Source: JBEVEP01 sp040512755
GTDB taxonomy: Bacteria > Pseudomonadota > Alphaproteobacteria > Rhizobiales > Rhizobiaceae
Length of the DNA: 7,956 nt
Reading direction: 5' to 3'
Assembly: GCA_040512755.1 (NCBI GenBank)
Contig: JBEVEP010000370.1
Coordinates: 1 to 7,956, forward strand
Shown here: positions 1-6,115 of the stretch, in pieces
Position numbering within the stretch: the stretch's first letter is position 1
Layout: every line of letters starts with the position of its first letter
The notes under the pieces: generated by a model
Database searches by the model: none
What the model saw: only the letters and a program-made list of their open reading frames with translations
Told to the model about the DNA's origin: nothing
Translations under genes and position numbers: made by a program

Positions 1-50
1 CCTCTCCCCTCGGGGAGAAGGTGGCCGAGCAGAGCGAGGCCGGATGAGGG
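1..50. repeat. Short palindromic intergenic repeat, type A (cut by window edge)
   Basis: A perfect 7-bp inverted repeat (TCTCCCC at 3-9, GGGGAGA at 12-18) with a two-base loop is followed by a GGCC-bounded GC-rich stretch (23-41) and CGGATGAGG (41-49). The same order of elements, a C-run/G-run palindrome, then a GC-rich palindrome, then CGGATGAGG, recurs at 6041-6099. From memory, repeats reading CCCTCATCCGGCC...CTTCTCCCC on the opposite strand are abundant between genes in Mesorhizobium and relatives. The left end lies outside the window. It sits downstream of polA and may act as an RNA-level hairpin, but no function is shown. Confidence 0.65.
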
Positions 51-75
51 GGCAAGAGCAAACATCCATATGCGA

Positions 76-125
76 TTGCCCCTACCCTTGCGGGGGAGAT
101 GTTTTGCAGGACAGAGGGGGCAAGC
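76..125. repeat. Short intergenic repeat, type B, just downstream of polA
   Basis: The stretch combines a C-rich block, TTGCGGGGGAGATG, a short spacer, and GGACAGAGGGGGC. On the opposite strand it reads GCCCCCTCTGTCC...CATCTCCCCCGCAAGGG, which I recognise as the general form of another very common Mesorhizobium-type intergenic repeat. It begins a few bases after the polA stop codon in the direction of polA transcription. The possible pairing around the GCAA tetraloop is short and imperfect and has no U-run after it, so I do not call it an intrinsic terminator, although 3'-end protection of polA mRNA is possible. Confidence 0.55.
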
Positions 126-130
126 ACACG

Positions 131-3082
131 CTAATGCGCTTCATCCCAATTGTGAGCCGCGCGCGCGTCGACCTTGAGCGGCACCTTCATCGCGACCGCA
201 GGCATCGCGGCGTTCTCCATCACCGTCTGGATCACGGGCAGAGTGCGCTCGACCTCCTCTTCGGCAGTTTCGAAGACAAGCTCGTCATGTACCTGAAGCA
301 GCATGCGGGCTGAAAGCCCAGCCTGTAGGAGTGCATCGTCCATCCGGATCATCGCGCGGCGGATGATGTCGGCAGCGGTGCCCTGCAGGCGCGCATTGAT
401 CGAGGCGCGTTCGTTGAAGGCGCGAACCTGCGGATTCGACGAGCGGATGTCGGGGTAGTGCGCGCGGCGGCCGAAGATCGTTTCCACATAACCGTATTCG
501 CGGGCAAAGGCTTTGGTTTCGTCCATATAGTCCTTGATGCCCGGAAAGCGCTCGAAATAGCGCCTGATATAGTCGCCTGCCTCCTCGCGCGGGATGGACA
601 GCTGATTGGCGAGCCCGAAAGCGGAAATGCCGTAGATGATGCCGAAGTTGATCGCCTTGGCGCGGCGGCGGATTTCGCCCGGCATGCCCTCGACCGGGAC
701 ACTGAACATTTCGGATGCGGTTATCGCATGGATATCCGCGCCGTCGGCAAAGGCCTGCCGAAGCTGCGGAATGTCGGCTACGTGGGCAAGCACCCTGAGT
801 TCGATCTGGCTGTAGTCAGCCGAGATCAGTTTGTTGCCTTTCTCGGCGATGAAAGCGGCCCGTATCTTGCGGCCCTCGGTCGTGCGGATCGGGATGTTCT
901 GCAGATTGGGCTCGGATGACGACAGGCGGCCGGTCGTGGTGGAGGCCAGCGCATAGGACGTGTGGACACGTCTGGTCTCGGGGTGGATATAGCCCGGCAG
1001 CGCATCCGTATAGGTCGATTTCAGCTTCGTGAGCTGCCGCCAGTCGACGATCTTCCGCGGCAGTTCGTGTCCCTCCGCGGCCCGTTCCTCCAGGACCTGG
1101 GCCGAGGTGGACCACTGACCGGTTTTGGTCTTGGAGCCGCCCGGAAGTCCCATCTTGCCGAAGAGGATGTCGCCAAGCTGCTTGGGCGAGCCGATCGTGA
1201 AGCGCTCCCCGGCGAGCTGGTAGATCTCGTCTTCCAACCTCGCAGCGCCTTGCGCAAGCTCGCCCGAAAGGCGGCTCAATGTCTGACGATCGATCGAGAT
1301 GCCGCGCTGCTCCATCCTGGCCAGAACCGGCACAAGCGGCCGCTCGAGCCGCTCATAGACGGACACAAGGCCCTTTGCGACGAGCCGCGGTTTCATCGCC
1401 AGCCAGAGCCTCAGGGTGACGTCGGCATCTTCCGCCGCATGGCAGGTTGCCCGGTCAATATCGGCGTAGTCGAAGGTGGTGACGGATCTGCCCGAGCCGG
1501 TCAGTTCCTTGGTGTCGAGCGTCTTGTGGCCGAGCCAGCGTTCGGCAAGAGCGTCGATGTCATGGCTGCCATTGGTTCCCGCCTCGAGGACGTAGGAAAT
1601 CAGCATCGTGTCGTCATACGGTGCGATCTCGATCCCGTACCGGCTCATCACGACGAGATCGTATTTCACGTTCTGCACGATCTTGAGGACAGACTTGTCC
1701 TGCAATAGCGGCTTGAGCAGCGTCAGTGCATCGCGGACGGAAATCTGGTCCGGGGCCAGTCCGCCGCCCAGCAGGTCGCCCTGGCCGGTCTTGTGCGACA
1801 GCGGTACATAGGCGGCGCGTCCTGGGCGAATAGCCAGTGAAAGACCGGTTAGTTCGGCCTGCATCGGGTCCATCGAGGTCGTCTGGACCGAGAGGGCAAC
1901 GACGCCGGCCTCTGTCGCCTCCGCGATCCAGTCGGTGAGCGTCGGGACATCGCGAATGCAGACATAGGCTTGAACGTCGAACTTCTCCGCCATCGCAGCT
2001 TCCGCGCGCGCCGCCGCAAGCAGCGCAGGCGTTTGTGCGGCCGCTTGCCCGTTCGCCTTCGGGGCGGTGGATGCCGGCGCCTGCTGCACCGCCCCATCCA
2101 CGGCAGCGGTGATGCCTGCGCCCATATCCGGGCCATGTGCATCTTCGCCGCGCTGTACCGCCACCTGCGCGGGCTCGATCTGCGAAACGTCTGCGCCTGT
2201 GGCTTCGGCCACGCGGCGGGTCAGCGTGGAGAACTCCATCGCTTTCAGGAAGCTGATCAGCCGGGGGCCGTTCGGCGGCTGCAGCACCAGATCATCCAGC
2301 GGGTCAGCTACCGCGACATCGTCCTTCAGCCGTACGAGTTCGCGGGAGATGCGCGCCTTGTCGGCATTTTCGATGATCGACAGCCGCCGTTTCTCCTGCT
2401 TGATCTCGCCGGCGCGCTCAAGCAGCACGTCGAGACTGCCGAACACGTCCAGCAACTGGGCGGCGGTCTTGGGTCCAATCCCGGGAACGCCGGGCACATT
2501 GTCCACGGAGTCGCCGGTCAGAGCCTGCAGGTCGATCATCTTCTCCGGCGGGACGCCCCACTTCTCGATGACTTCCGGTATGCCGATCTGCCGGTCCTTC
2601 ATCGGGTCGTACATCGACACGCGCGGGCCGACCAATTGCATAAGATCCTTGTCGGACGATACGATGGTGACGTCGCCGCCCGCTTCCTTGGTCAGCCGCG
2701 CGTAGGTCGCGATCAGATCGTCCGCCTCATAGCCTTCCATCTCCAGACAGGGCAGGTCGAAGGCGCGCGTGGCCTGGCGGATGAGGCCGAATTGCGGGAT
2801 CAGGTCGTCGGGAGGCGCAGAGCGATTGGCCTTGTATTCGGCGTAGAGCTCGTTGCGGAAAGTCCGCGACGAATAATCGAAGATGACAGCGAAATGCGTG
2901 GGCGTGACACCCACCGCCGTATCGCGCGCGTCGCGCAGAAGTTTCCAGACCATGTTGCAGAAACCCAGCACCGCGCTGACCGGTAGCCCGTCGGATTTGC
3001 GGCTGAGCGGGGGCAAGGCATGATAGGCGCGGAAAATGTAGCCCGAGCCGTCGACAAGGAAGAGATGATCGCCATTTTTCAT
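131..3082 (-). CDS. polA: DNA polymerase I, with a degenerate 3'-5' exonuclease site
   Basis: Family A DNA polymerase of 983 residues that fills gaps, removes RNA primers and acts in repair in the cytoplasm. Three regions are visible. The first is an N-terminal 5'-3' exonuclease (about 1-290) with VDGSGYIFRAYHAL, the acidic cluster EADD at 119-122, SSDKDL at 142-147 and the helix-hairpin-helix GVPGIGPKTA. Then comes an Ala-rich linker (about 295-365) and a 3'-5' exonuclease-like domain (about 370-565). The polymerase domain (about 570-983) has motif A DYSQIELR (D756), motif B with K809 and F813, and motif C VHDE (D933), all intact. In the 3'-5' domain the first motif is altered: S398 and Q400 stand where E. 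coli has D355 and E357, and H548 replaces Y497. D475 and D552 remain. The E. coli protein is 928 residues; most of the extra length is linker. I chose the start giving MKNGDHLFLVDGSG because it fits the family; in-frame starts at 3106 and 3154 (GTG) are possible, and none has a strong ribosome site. The gene is transcribed divergently from the small RNA. Confidence 0.97.
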   Translation of the reverse strand: MKNGDHLFLVDGSGYIFRAYHALPPLSRKSDGLPVSAVLGFCNMVWKLLRDARDTAVGVTPTHFAVIFDYSSRTFRNELYAEYKANRSAPPDDLIPQFGLIRQATRAFDLPCLEMEGYEADDLIATYARLTKEAGGDVTIVSSDKDLMQLVGPRVSMYDPMKDRQIGIPEVIEKWGVPPEKMIDLQALTGDSVDNVPGVPGIGPKTAAQLLDVFGSLDVLLERAGEIKQEKRRLSIIENADKARISRELVRLKDDVAVADPLDDLVLQPPNGPRLISFLKAMEFSTLTRRVAEATGADVSQIEPAQVAVQRGEDAHGPDMGAGITAAVDGAVQQAPASTAPKANGQAAAQTPALLAAARAEAAMAEKFDVQAYVCIRDVPTLTDWIAEATEAGVVALSVQTTSMDPMQAELTGLSLAIRPGRAAYVPLSHKTGQGDLLGGGLAPDQISVRDALTLLKPLLQDKSVLKIVQNVKYDLVVMSRYGIEIAPYDDTMLISYVLEAGTNGSHDIDALAERWLGHKTLDTKELTGSGRSVTTFDYADIDRATCHAAEDADVTLRLWLAMKPRLVAKGLVSVYERLERPLVPVLARMEQRGISIDRQTLSRLSGELAQGAARLEDEIYQLAGERFTIGSPKQLGDILFGKMGLPGGSKTKTGQWSTSAQVLEERAAEGHELPRKIVDWRQLTKLKSTYTDALPGYIHPETRRVHTSYALASTTTGRLSSSEPNLQNIPIRTTEGRKIRAAFIAEKGNKLISADYSQIELRVLAHVADIPQLRQAFADGADIHAITASEMFSVPVEGMPGEIRRRAKAINFGIIYGISAFGLANQLSIPREEAGDYIRRYFERFPGIKDYMDETKAFAREYGYVETIFGRRAHYPDIRSSNPQVRAFNERASINARLQGTAADIIRRAMIRMDDALLQAGLSARMLLQVHDELVFETAEEEVERTLPVIQTVMENAAMPAVAMKVPLKVDARAAHNWDEAH

Positions 3083-3208
3083 GGGCGTAAGCCGTAACGT
3101 GGACATGCGATACTGTCTATTGCAAACGGGCCAAGCGCTGCTCCGAATTGCCACCTGCTGCCAAGGCTGGAAGCATCACGCGTTTGTTACGAAGTTGTAA
3201 TTTTTGTG
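3083..3208 (-). other. polA leader / divergent upstream region
   Basis: These bases separate the preferred polA start from the small-RNA promoter on the other strand and must carry at least part of the polA promoter. Read on the minus strand I find no convincing -35/-10 pair and no good Shine-Dalgarno sequence before the ATGs at 3082 or 3106. The part at 3182-3208, next to the divergent promoter, is A+T-rich and could act as an upstream promoter element for the small RNA. No gene or stable long hairpin is apparent here. Confidence 0.4.
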
Positions 3209-3239
3209 CCCTTGAATCGCCTCTTTTACGTTTCCAAAT
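3209..3239 (+). promoter_or_regulatory. RpoH (heat-shock sigma factor) type promoter of the small RNA
   Basis: The -35 element CCCTTGAA (3209-3216) is separated by exactly 17 bases from the -10 element CCAAAT (3234-3239). This matches, at every fixed position, the consensus I recall for Sinorhizobium RpoH, CNCTTGAA-N17-CCANAT. The general rhizobial housekeeping consensus is CTTGAC-N17-CTATAT, with the same spacing, so shared or alternative recognition by the housekeeping sigma factor is possible. The CC at the start of the -10 favours RpoH. The expected transcription start is near 3246-3248, directly before the first hairpin of the small RNA. Confidence 0.7.
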
Positions 3240-3246
3240 AAAACGC

Positions 3247-3398
3247 ATCGGCAATTATTACGCCGAGTCCGGGTCAAGGCCCGTCCCCCGCCTAAACCGG
3301 ACAAAAACTGCGGCAGCCTCATCCCCCTCTCCGGGCTGCCGCAACGTTTAAAGTAAGGCCGCCGTGGTTCCCCCTCCACCACGGCGGCATTTCTTTAT
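3247..3398 (+). ncRNA. Trans-acting-type small RNA with four tandem hairpins and C-rich loops (alpha-r7 or cuckoo-like)
   Basis: A predicted transcript of about 150 nt has its own promoter and terminator and no plausible reading frame. Four helices follow each other. H1 is TCGGC 3248-3252 with GCCGA 3262-3266, with an A/U-rich loop. H2 is GTCCGG 3267-3272 with CCGGAC 3297-3302, containing an inner AGGC/GCCT helix and loop CCGTCCCCC. H3 is a 10-bp stem, TGCGGCAGCC 3309-3318 with GGCTGCCGCA 3334-3343, and a 15-base loop rich in C and U. H4 is the terminator, with loop TCCCCCTCC. The loops of H2 to H4 are C-rich, and that of H4 contains CCTCC, the core of the 16S rRNA anti-Shine-Dalgarno sequence, so the RNA could bind ribosome sites of target mRNAs; that is inference. 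From memory, the Sinorhizobium alpha-r7 RNA (Smr7C) lies beside polA, and the alpha-r14/'cuckoo' RNAs carry CCUCCUCCC loops and are stress-induced. Position favours the former, loop content the latter. Confidence 0.72.
3358..3398 (+). terminator. Intrinsic terminator of the small RNA
   Basis: A perfect 11-bp GC-rich stem pairs GCCGCCGTGGT (3358-3368) with ACCACGGCGGC (3378-3388) around a 9-base C-rich loop and is followed by ATTTCTTTAT (3389-3398). The T-rich tail is on the plus strand. In the minus direction the tail CTTACTTTAAA is poorer, and polA starts upstream of it anyway, so the structure serves plus-strand transcription. It ends the small RNA before the dipeptidase gene, which therefore probably has its own promoter in 3399-3511, unless there is read-through. 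Confidence 0.85.
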
Positions 3399-3511
3399 CG
3401 CGCGCTGCCGGTTGCTGACGAGGGAAGACGCGCCTCAAAGCCATGCACCTGCAAGGCCTTGAAATGCAGACATGATTGCAACTGTGGGATAGGGTGGCGC
3501 CCGCAGATTCG

Positions 3512-3519
3512 AAAGGAAG
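3512..3519 (+). promoter_or_regulatory. Ribosome binding site fixing the dipeptidase start
   Basis: AAAGGAAG lies with its AGGA core six bases before the ATG at 3524. The longer in-frame opening at 3476 has no comparable site, and its extra 16 residues do not look like family sequence. The rest of 3399-3511 shows only a weak promoter candidate (CTTGAA at 3458-3463 without a good -10). Confidence 0.8.
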
Positions 3520-3523
3520 CAAT

Positions 3524-4909
3524 ATGTCCGTACTCAGTCCGGTCCTCGATCGCATCGATCGCGATCTCGAGAAGAGCGTCGACCGCTTATTCGCGCTGCT
3601 GCGGATCAAGTCGATCTCCACCGATCCGGCCTATGCCGCGGACTGCCGGCGCGCTGCCGAGTGGCTGGTCGCCGACCTGAAGACGATCGGTTTCGAAGCG
3701 AGCGTGCGCGAGACGCCGGGCCATCCAATGGTCGTGGCTCACCATGATGGGCCTTCGCAGGACTCGCCCCATATCCTTTTTTATGGCCACTACGATGTTC
3801 AGCCGGTCGATCCGCTCGAACTTTGGACCAACGATCCGTTCCAGCCCACGATAAAGCAACTCGACGGAGTGAAGGTCATCACCGGCCGCGGCTCCTCGGA
3901 CGACAAGGGACAGCTCATGTTGTTCGTCGAGGCTTGCCGCGTGTGGAAGGCCGAGCATGGATCGTTGCCCTGCAGGATCACGCTGCTTTTCGAGGGGGAG
4001 GAGGAGTCCGGCTCGCCGTCGCTGAAGCCCTTTCTCGATGCTAATGCAGCGGAACTGAAGGCCGATTTCGCGATGGTGTGTGACACCGGCATGTGGGATC
4101 GCCAAACCCCGGCTATCTGCGTCGGGCTGCGCGGTCTTGTGGGCGAGGAGGTCAAGGTCAAGGCCGCCGACCGCGATCTTCATTCGGGCGAGTTCGGCGG
4201 CGCAGCGGCCAATCCGGTGCGCATCCTGGCGAAGATCCTGGCCGACATCCACGATGACAATGGGCGCGTTACGATCCCGGGCTTCTACGATGGAGTCGAG
4301 GAAACGCCCCCGCAGGTTCTGAAAACGTGGGAAAGCCTGGGTGAAACAGCCGAGACCTATCTGGGCCAGGTCGGGTTGTCGATCCCTTCGGGCGAGAAAG
4401 GCCGCTCGGTGCTCGAACTGGTCTGGGCCCGGCCAACAGCCGAGTTCAATGGCATTGCCGGGGGCTATGCCGGCAGAGGCTTCAAGACGGTGATTGCGGC
4501 GGAAGCATCGGCCAAGGTTTCATTCAGGCTGGTGCACAAGCAGAATCCGGACAAGATCCGCGCCGCTTTCCGGGAGTTCGTTCGAGCACGCATTCCGGCC
4601 GACTGCTCCGTCGAGTTCGAGCCGCATGGCGGTTCGCCGGCCATCCAGCTCGACTATGGGTCGCCATTCCTCACCAAGGCCAAGGCCGCGCTTTCGGAGG
4701 AATGGCCGAAGCCCGCTGTGATGATCGCCATGGGCGGATCGATACCGATCGTCGGCGACTTCCAGAAGTTCCTCGGCATGGAGTCGCTGATGGTGGGTTT
4801 CGCCCTGTCGGATGACCGCATCCATTCGCCGAACGAGAAATATGACCTGCAGTCATTCCACAAGGGTCAGCGCTCCTGGGCGCGCATCCTGCATGCGCTG
4901 ACCCAGTGA
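3524..4909 (+). CDS. M20-family metallo-dipeptidase / peptidase (CNDP-like)
   Basis: A zinc- or manganese-dependent hydrolase of 461 residues in the M20/M25/M40 superfamily, close to the carnosinase-like (CNDP) branch, which usually hydrolyses dipeptides. Expected catalytic residues are all present: H89 and D91 in GHYDVQP, the bridging D126 in GRGSSDDKG, the general base E160 and ligand E161 in EGEEESGS, D187 in VCDTGMW, and H434 in DDRIHSPNE. The lid (dimerisation) domain spans about 200-375 and contains H220 in DLHSGEFGG, the histidine that reaches the partner's active site in this group. No signal peptide or membrane segment is seen, so it is cytoplasmic. Length is normal for the family. 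The next gene starts 13 bases after the stop, so the two are probably co-transcribed. Substrate cannot be read from sequence; annotations such as succinyl-diaminopimelate desuccinylase or acetylornithine deacetylase would be less fitting because of the carnosinase-type motifs. Confidence 0.93.
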   Translation: MSVLSPVLDRIDRDLEKSVDRLFALLRIKSISTDPAYAADCRRAAEWLVADLKTIGFEASVRETPGHPMVVAHHDGPSQDSPHILFYGHYDVQPVDPLELWTNDPFQPTIKQLDGVKVITGRGSSDDKGQLMLFVEACRVWKAEHGSLPCRITLLFEGEEESGSPSLKPFLDANAAELKADFAMVCDTGMWDRQTPAICVGLRGLVGEEVKVKAADRDLHSGEFGGAAANPVRILAKILADIHDDNGRVTIPGFYDGVEETPPQVLKTWESLGETAETYLGQVGLSIPSGEKGRSVLELVWARPTAEFNGIAGGYAGRGFKTVIAAEASAKVSFRLVHKQNPDKIRAAFREFVRARIPADCSVEFEPHGGSPAIQLDYGSPFLTKAKAALSEEWPKPAVMIAMGGSIPIVGDFQKFLGMESLMVGFALSDDRIHSPNEKYDLQSFHKGQRSWARILHALTQ

Positions 4910-4922
4910 GAGGAATGGTGCA

Positions 4923-5540
4923 ATGACCATCCGCTTTCACAAGAACGACTTGCCTGACCTGAGCCGCTACGATGTGGATGCGGTTGCCATCGACACCGAG
5001 ACGCTCGGCCTCAATCCGCATCGGGACCGGCTATGCGTCGTTCAGCTTTCGCCGGGCGACGGGACGGCCGATGTCGTCCAGATCGCACCCGGCCAGCGCG
5101 AGGCGCCCAATTTGGTGACGCTGCTGAGAAACCCGGCGATCACCAAACTCTTCCACTATGGCCGCTTCGACATTGCTGTGCTCTACAATGCCTTCGGCGC
5201 GATGGCCGAGCCGGTATTCTGCACCAAGATCGCCTCGCGCCTTACCCGGACCTATACGGACCGCCATGGGCTCAAGGATATCTGCTCGGAGCTTCTGGGC
5301 ATCAACTTGTCCAAGGTTCAGCAATCCTCGGACTGGGCGGCCGAGACGCTGACGCCGGAACAGCTCGAATATGCCGCATCCGACGTTCTTCATCTTCACA
5401 GGCTTCGCGATGCGCTGTCATTAAGGCTGGCGCGGGAGAACCGTGTCGAAGTTGCAGATGCCTGCTTCCGCTTCCTGCCCGCCAGGGCGAGACTCGATCT
5501 GCTCGGCTGGGACGAAGAGGACATTTTCGCTCATAGCTGA
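4923..5540 (+). CDS. rnd: Short RNase D-type 3'-5' exonuclease (DEDDy)
   Basis: A 205-residue 3'-5' exonuclease of the DEDDy superfamily. All five catalytic residues are visible: D24 and E26 in IDTET, D83 in FHYGRFDIAVL, and Y150 and D154 in YAASDVLHLHRL. The lysine-rich-free, compact protein ends shortly after this domain, so it lacks the two HRDC domains that bring E. coli RNase D to about 375 residues; this short form is common in alphaproteobacteria. RNase D trims the 3' ends of tRNA precursors and other small structured RNAs; activity on RNA here is inferred from family. A ribosome site GAGAGGAA (4908-4915) overlaps the stop of the upstream dipeptidase gene, supporting an operon. The 3' end overlaps the convergent lipoprotein gene by 10 bases. 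A DNA substrate cannot be excluded from the exonuclease domain alone. Confidence 0.93.
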   Translation: MTIRFHKNDLPDLSRYDVDAVAIDTETLGLNPHRDRLCVVQLSPGDGTADVVQIAPGQREAPNLVTLLRNPAITKLFHYGRFDIAVLYNAFGAMAEPVFCTKIASRLTRTYTDRHGLKDICSELLGINLSKVQQSSDWAAETLTPEQLEYAASDVLHLHRLRDALSLRLARENRVEVADACFRFLPARARLDLLGWDEEDIFAHS

Positions 5541-5902
5541 GAGTTAGCCGCTGCCGGAGACGATATTTTGAGGGCTTGGCCGGTCACCTTGAGCGCGGAG
5601 GCGCAAAGGAGGACGTTTCCCTCTTCGTAGCGGACCTCAGTGAGCGCGTTTGCCCCTTTGGCCGCTGCTTCCTGCTTCAGGCTGTCCAGCGCCACGTCCC
5701 AGCCGGGGCGAGGGTCCCACAGGCGGTTGAGGCAGGTCGTTGCGCTGACCTGGCCAAGATCGAGGGCAGCGGCAGGTTTCTCCTTAAACACCGTCACAAC
5801 CGGAACAGGCTTGGCAGCAGAGCCAATGCGCATGGCTTCGAGCAATCCGCATCCGGATACTGCCAATCCCGCCAGAACCGCAGCCAAAGTCCCGCGCATC
5901 AT
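5531..5902 (-). CDS. Small lipoprotein, possibly RcsF-like
   Basis: A 123-residue predicted lipoprotein. The N-terminus is a short signal peptide with hydrophobic core LAAVLAGLAV and a lipobox VSGC, giving lipidated C18. D+2 is absent (the next residue is G19), so outer-membrane sorting would be expected under the E. coli rule. The mature part has a Pro/Val-rich linker and a C-terminal domain with C57, a helix containing ALDSLKQEAAAKGANAL, and C100 in LLCASALKV. This pattern (Cys, helix, ANA, Cys, S-A-L) resembles the disulfide-bonded domain of RcsF, the envelope-stress sensor of enterobacteria, but the match is by eye and rhizobia have no known Rcs relay, so the role is unknown. Start: two adjacent ATGs (5902 and 5899), with GGAT a few bases upstream. 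It converges with and overlaps rnd by 10 bases, so it has its own promoter. Confidence 0.82.
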   Translation of the reverse strand: MMRGTLAAVLAGLAVSGCGLLEAMRIGSAAKPVPVVTVFKEKPAAALDLGQVSATTCLNRLWDPRPGWDVALDSLKQEAAAKGANALTEVRYEEGNVLLCASALKVTGQALKISSPAAANSQL

Positions 5903-5931
5903 CGCGATCCAGACCCGCTCGAATCAACGCC

Positions 5932-5940
5932 ATGATAACA
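5932..5940 (-). promoter_or_regulatory. Candidate extended -10 promoter of the lipoprotein gene
   Basis: On the minus strand the sequence reads TGTTATCAT, that is, a TGn extension followed by a five-of-six match to TATAAT, about 30 bases before the ATG at 5902. No good -35 is seen 17 bases upstream, which fits an extended -10 promoter. The call rests on one short motif and is tentative. Confidence 0.35.
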
Positions 5941-6040
5941 CAGGGCGCTAAAGGGAGGTGTCGACCGCACGCGGGCGCAAGGCATTGAATTCGGGTTAAC
6001 AGGTCCCCATTACCGCCGCTCCGTCTCGCTGCACTCGACA

Positions 6041-6099
6041 CTCCCCCACGTCGTGAGGGGGAGAGGATAGATGCTGCGCGTGCGGCCGCGCGGATGAGG
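6041..6099. repeat. Degenerate copy of intergenic repeat type A
   Basis: CTCCCCC (6041-6047) pairs with GGGGGAG (6057-6063) around a 9-base loop; the G-block continues as GGGGGAGAGG. A second palindrome, GCGCG (6076-6080) with CGCGC (6087-6091), follows, and the unit ends in CGGATGAGG (6091-6099). The order and the two end blocks match positions 1-49, with a different middle, which suggests two diverged members of one repeat family flanking this 6-kb block. It lies just upstream of the candidate CtrA box and could also shape transcription entering the penicillin-binding protein gene. Confidence 0.6.
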
Positions 6100-6100
6100 C

Positions 6101-6115
6101 TTAAGTCCTCCTTAA
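6101..6115 (+). promoter_or_regulatory. Candidate CtrA binding site upstream of the penicillin-binding protein gene
   Basis: Two TTAA half-sites (6101-6104 and 6112-6115) are separated by exactly seven bases, the spacing of the alphaproteobacterial CtrA consensus TTAA-N7-TTAA(C). The C after the second half is A here. A four-of-six -10 candidate TTTAGT lies at 6125-6130, so the box would overlap the -35 region, where CtrA normally acts. The start codon is 59 bases downstream of the box. An additional single TTAAC half-site is at 5996-6000. TTAA is rare in this G+C-rich sequence, which makes the paired arrangement notable, but binding is not demonstrated. Confidence 0.5.

Noticed and set aside
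79..121. Repeat B as the polA intrinsic terminator
   Set aside because: Pairing is short and imperfect in the polA direction, and no U-run follows it.
1970..2986. 338-codon open frame on the plus strand
   Set aside because: It is antisense to the 5' nuclease part of polA, has no recognisable domain, and the polA frame explains the region fully.
3083..3154. Longer polA N-terminus from GTG at 3154 or ATG at 3106
   Set aside because: The family begins just before the LFLVDGSG motif, which fits the ATG at 3082. No start has a strong ribosome site, so 3106 remains possible, but 3154 is unlikely.
3148..3382. Small open frames on both strands in the polA-dipeptidase gap
   Set aside because: They run through the hairpins and terminator of the small RNA, lack ribosome sites and have no recognisable protein features.
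3458..3486. CTTGAA as a -35 element for the dipeptidase operon
   Set aside because: No acceptable -10 lies 16-18 bases downstream; only CTGTGG-like sequence is there.
3476..3523. Upstream in-frame start adding 16 residues to the dipeptidase
   Set aside because: There is a good ribosome site only before the ATG at 3524, and the extra residues do not look like the family.
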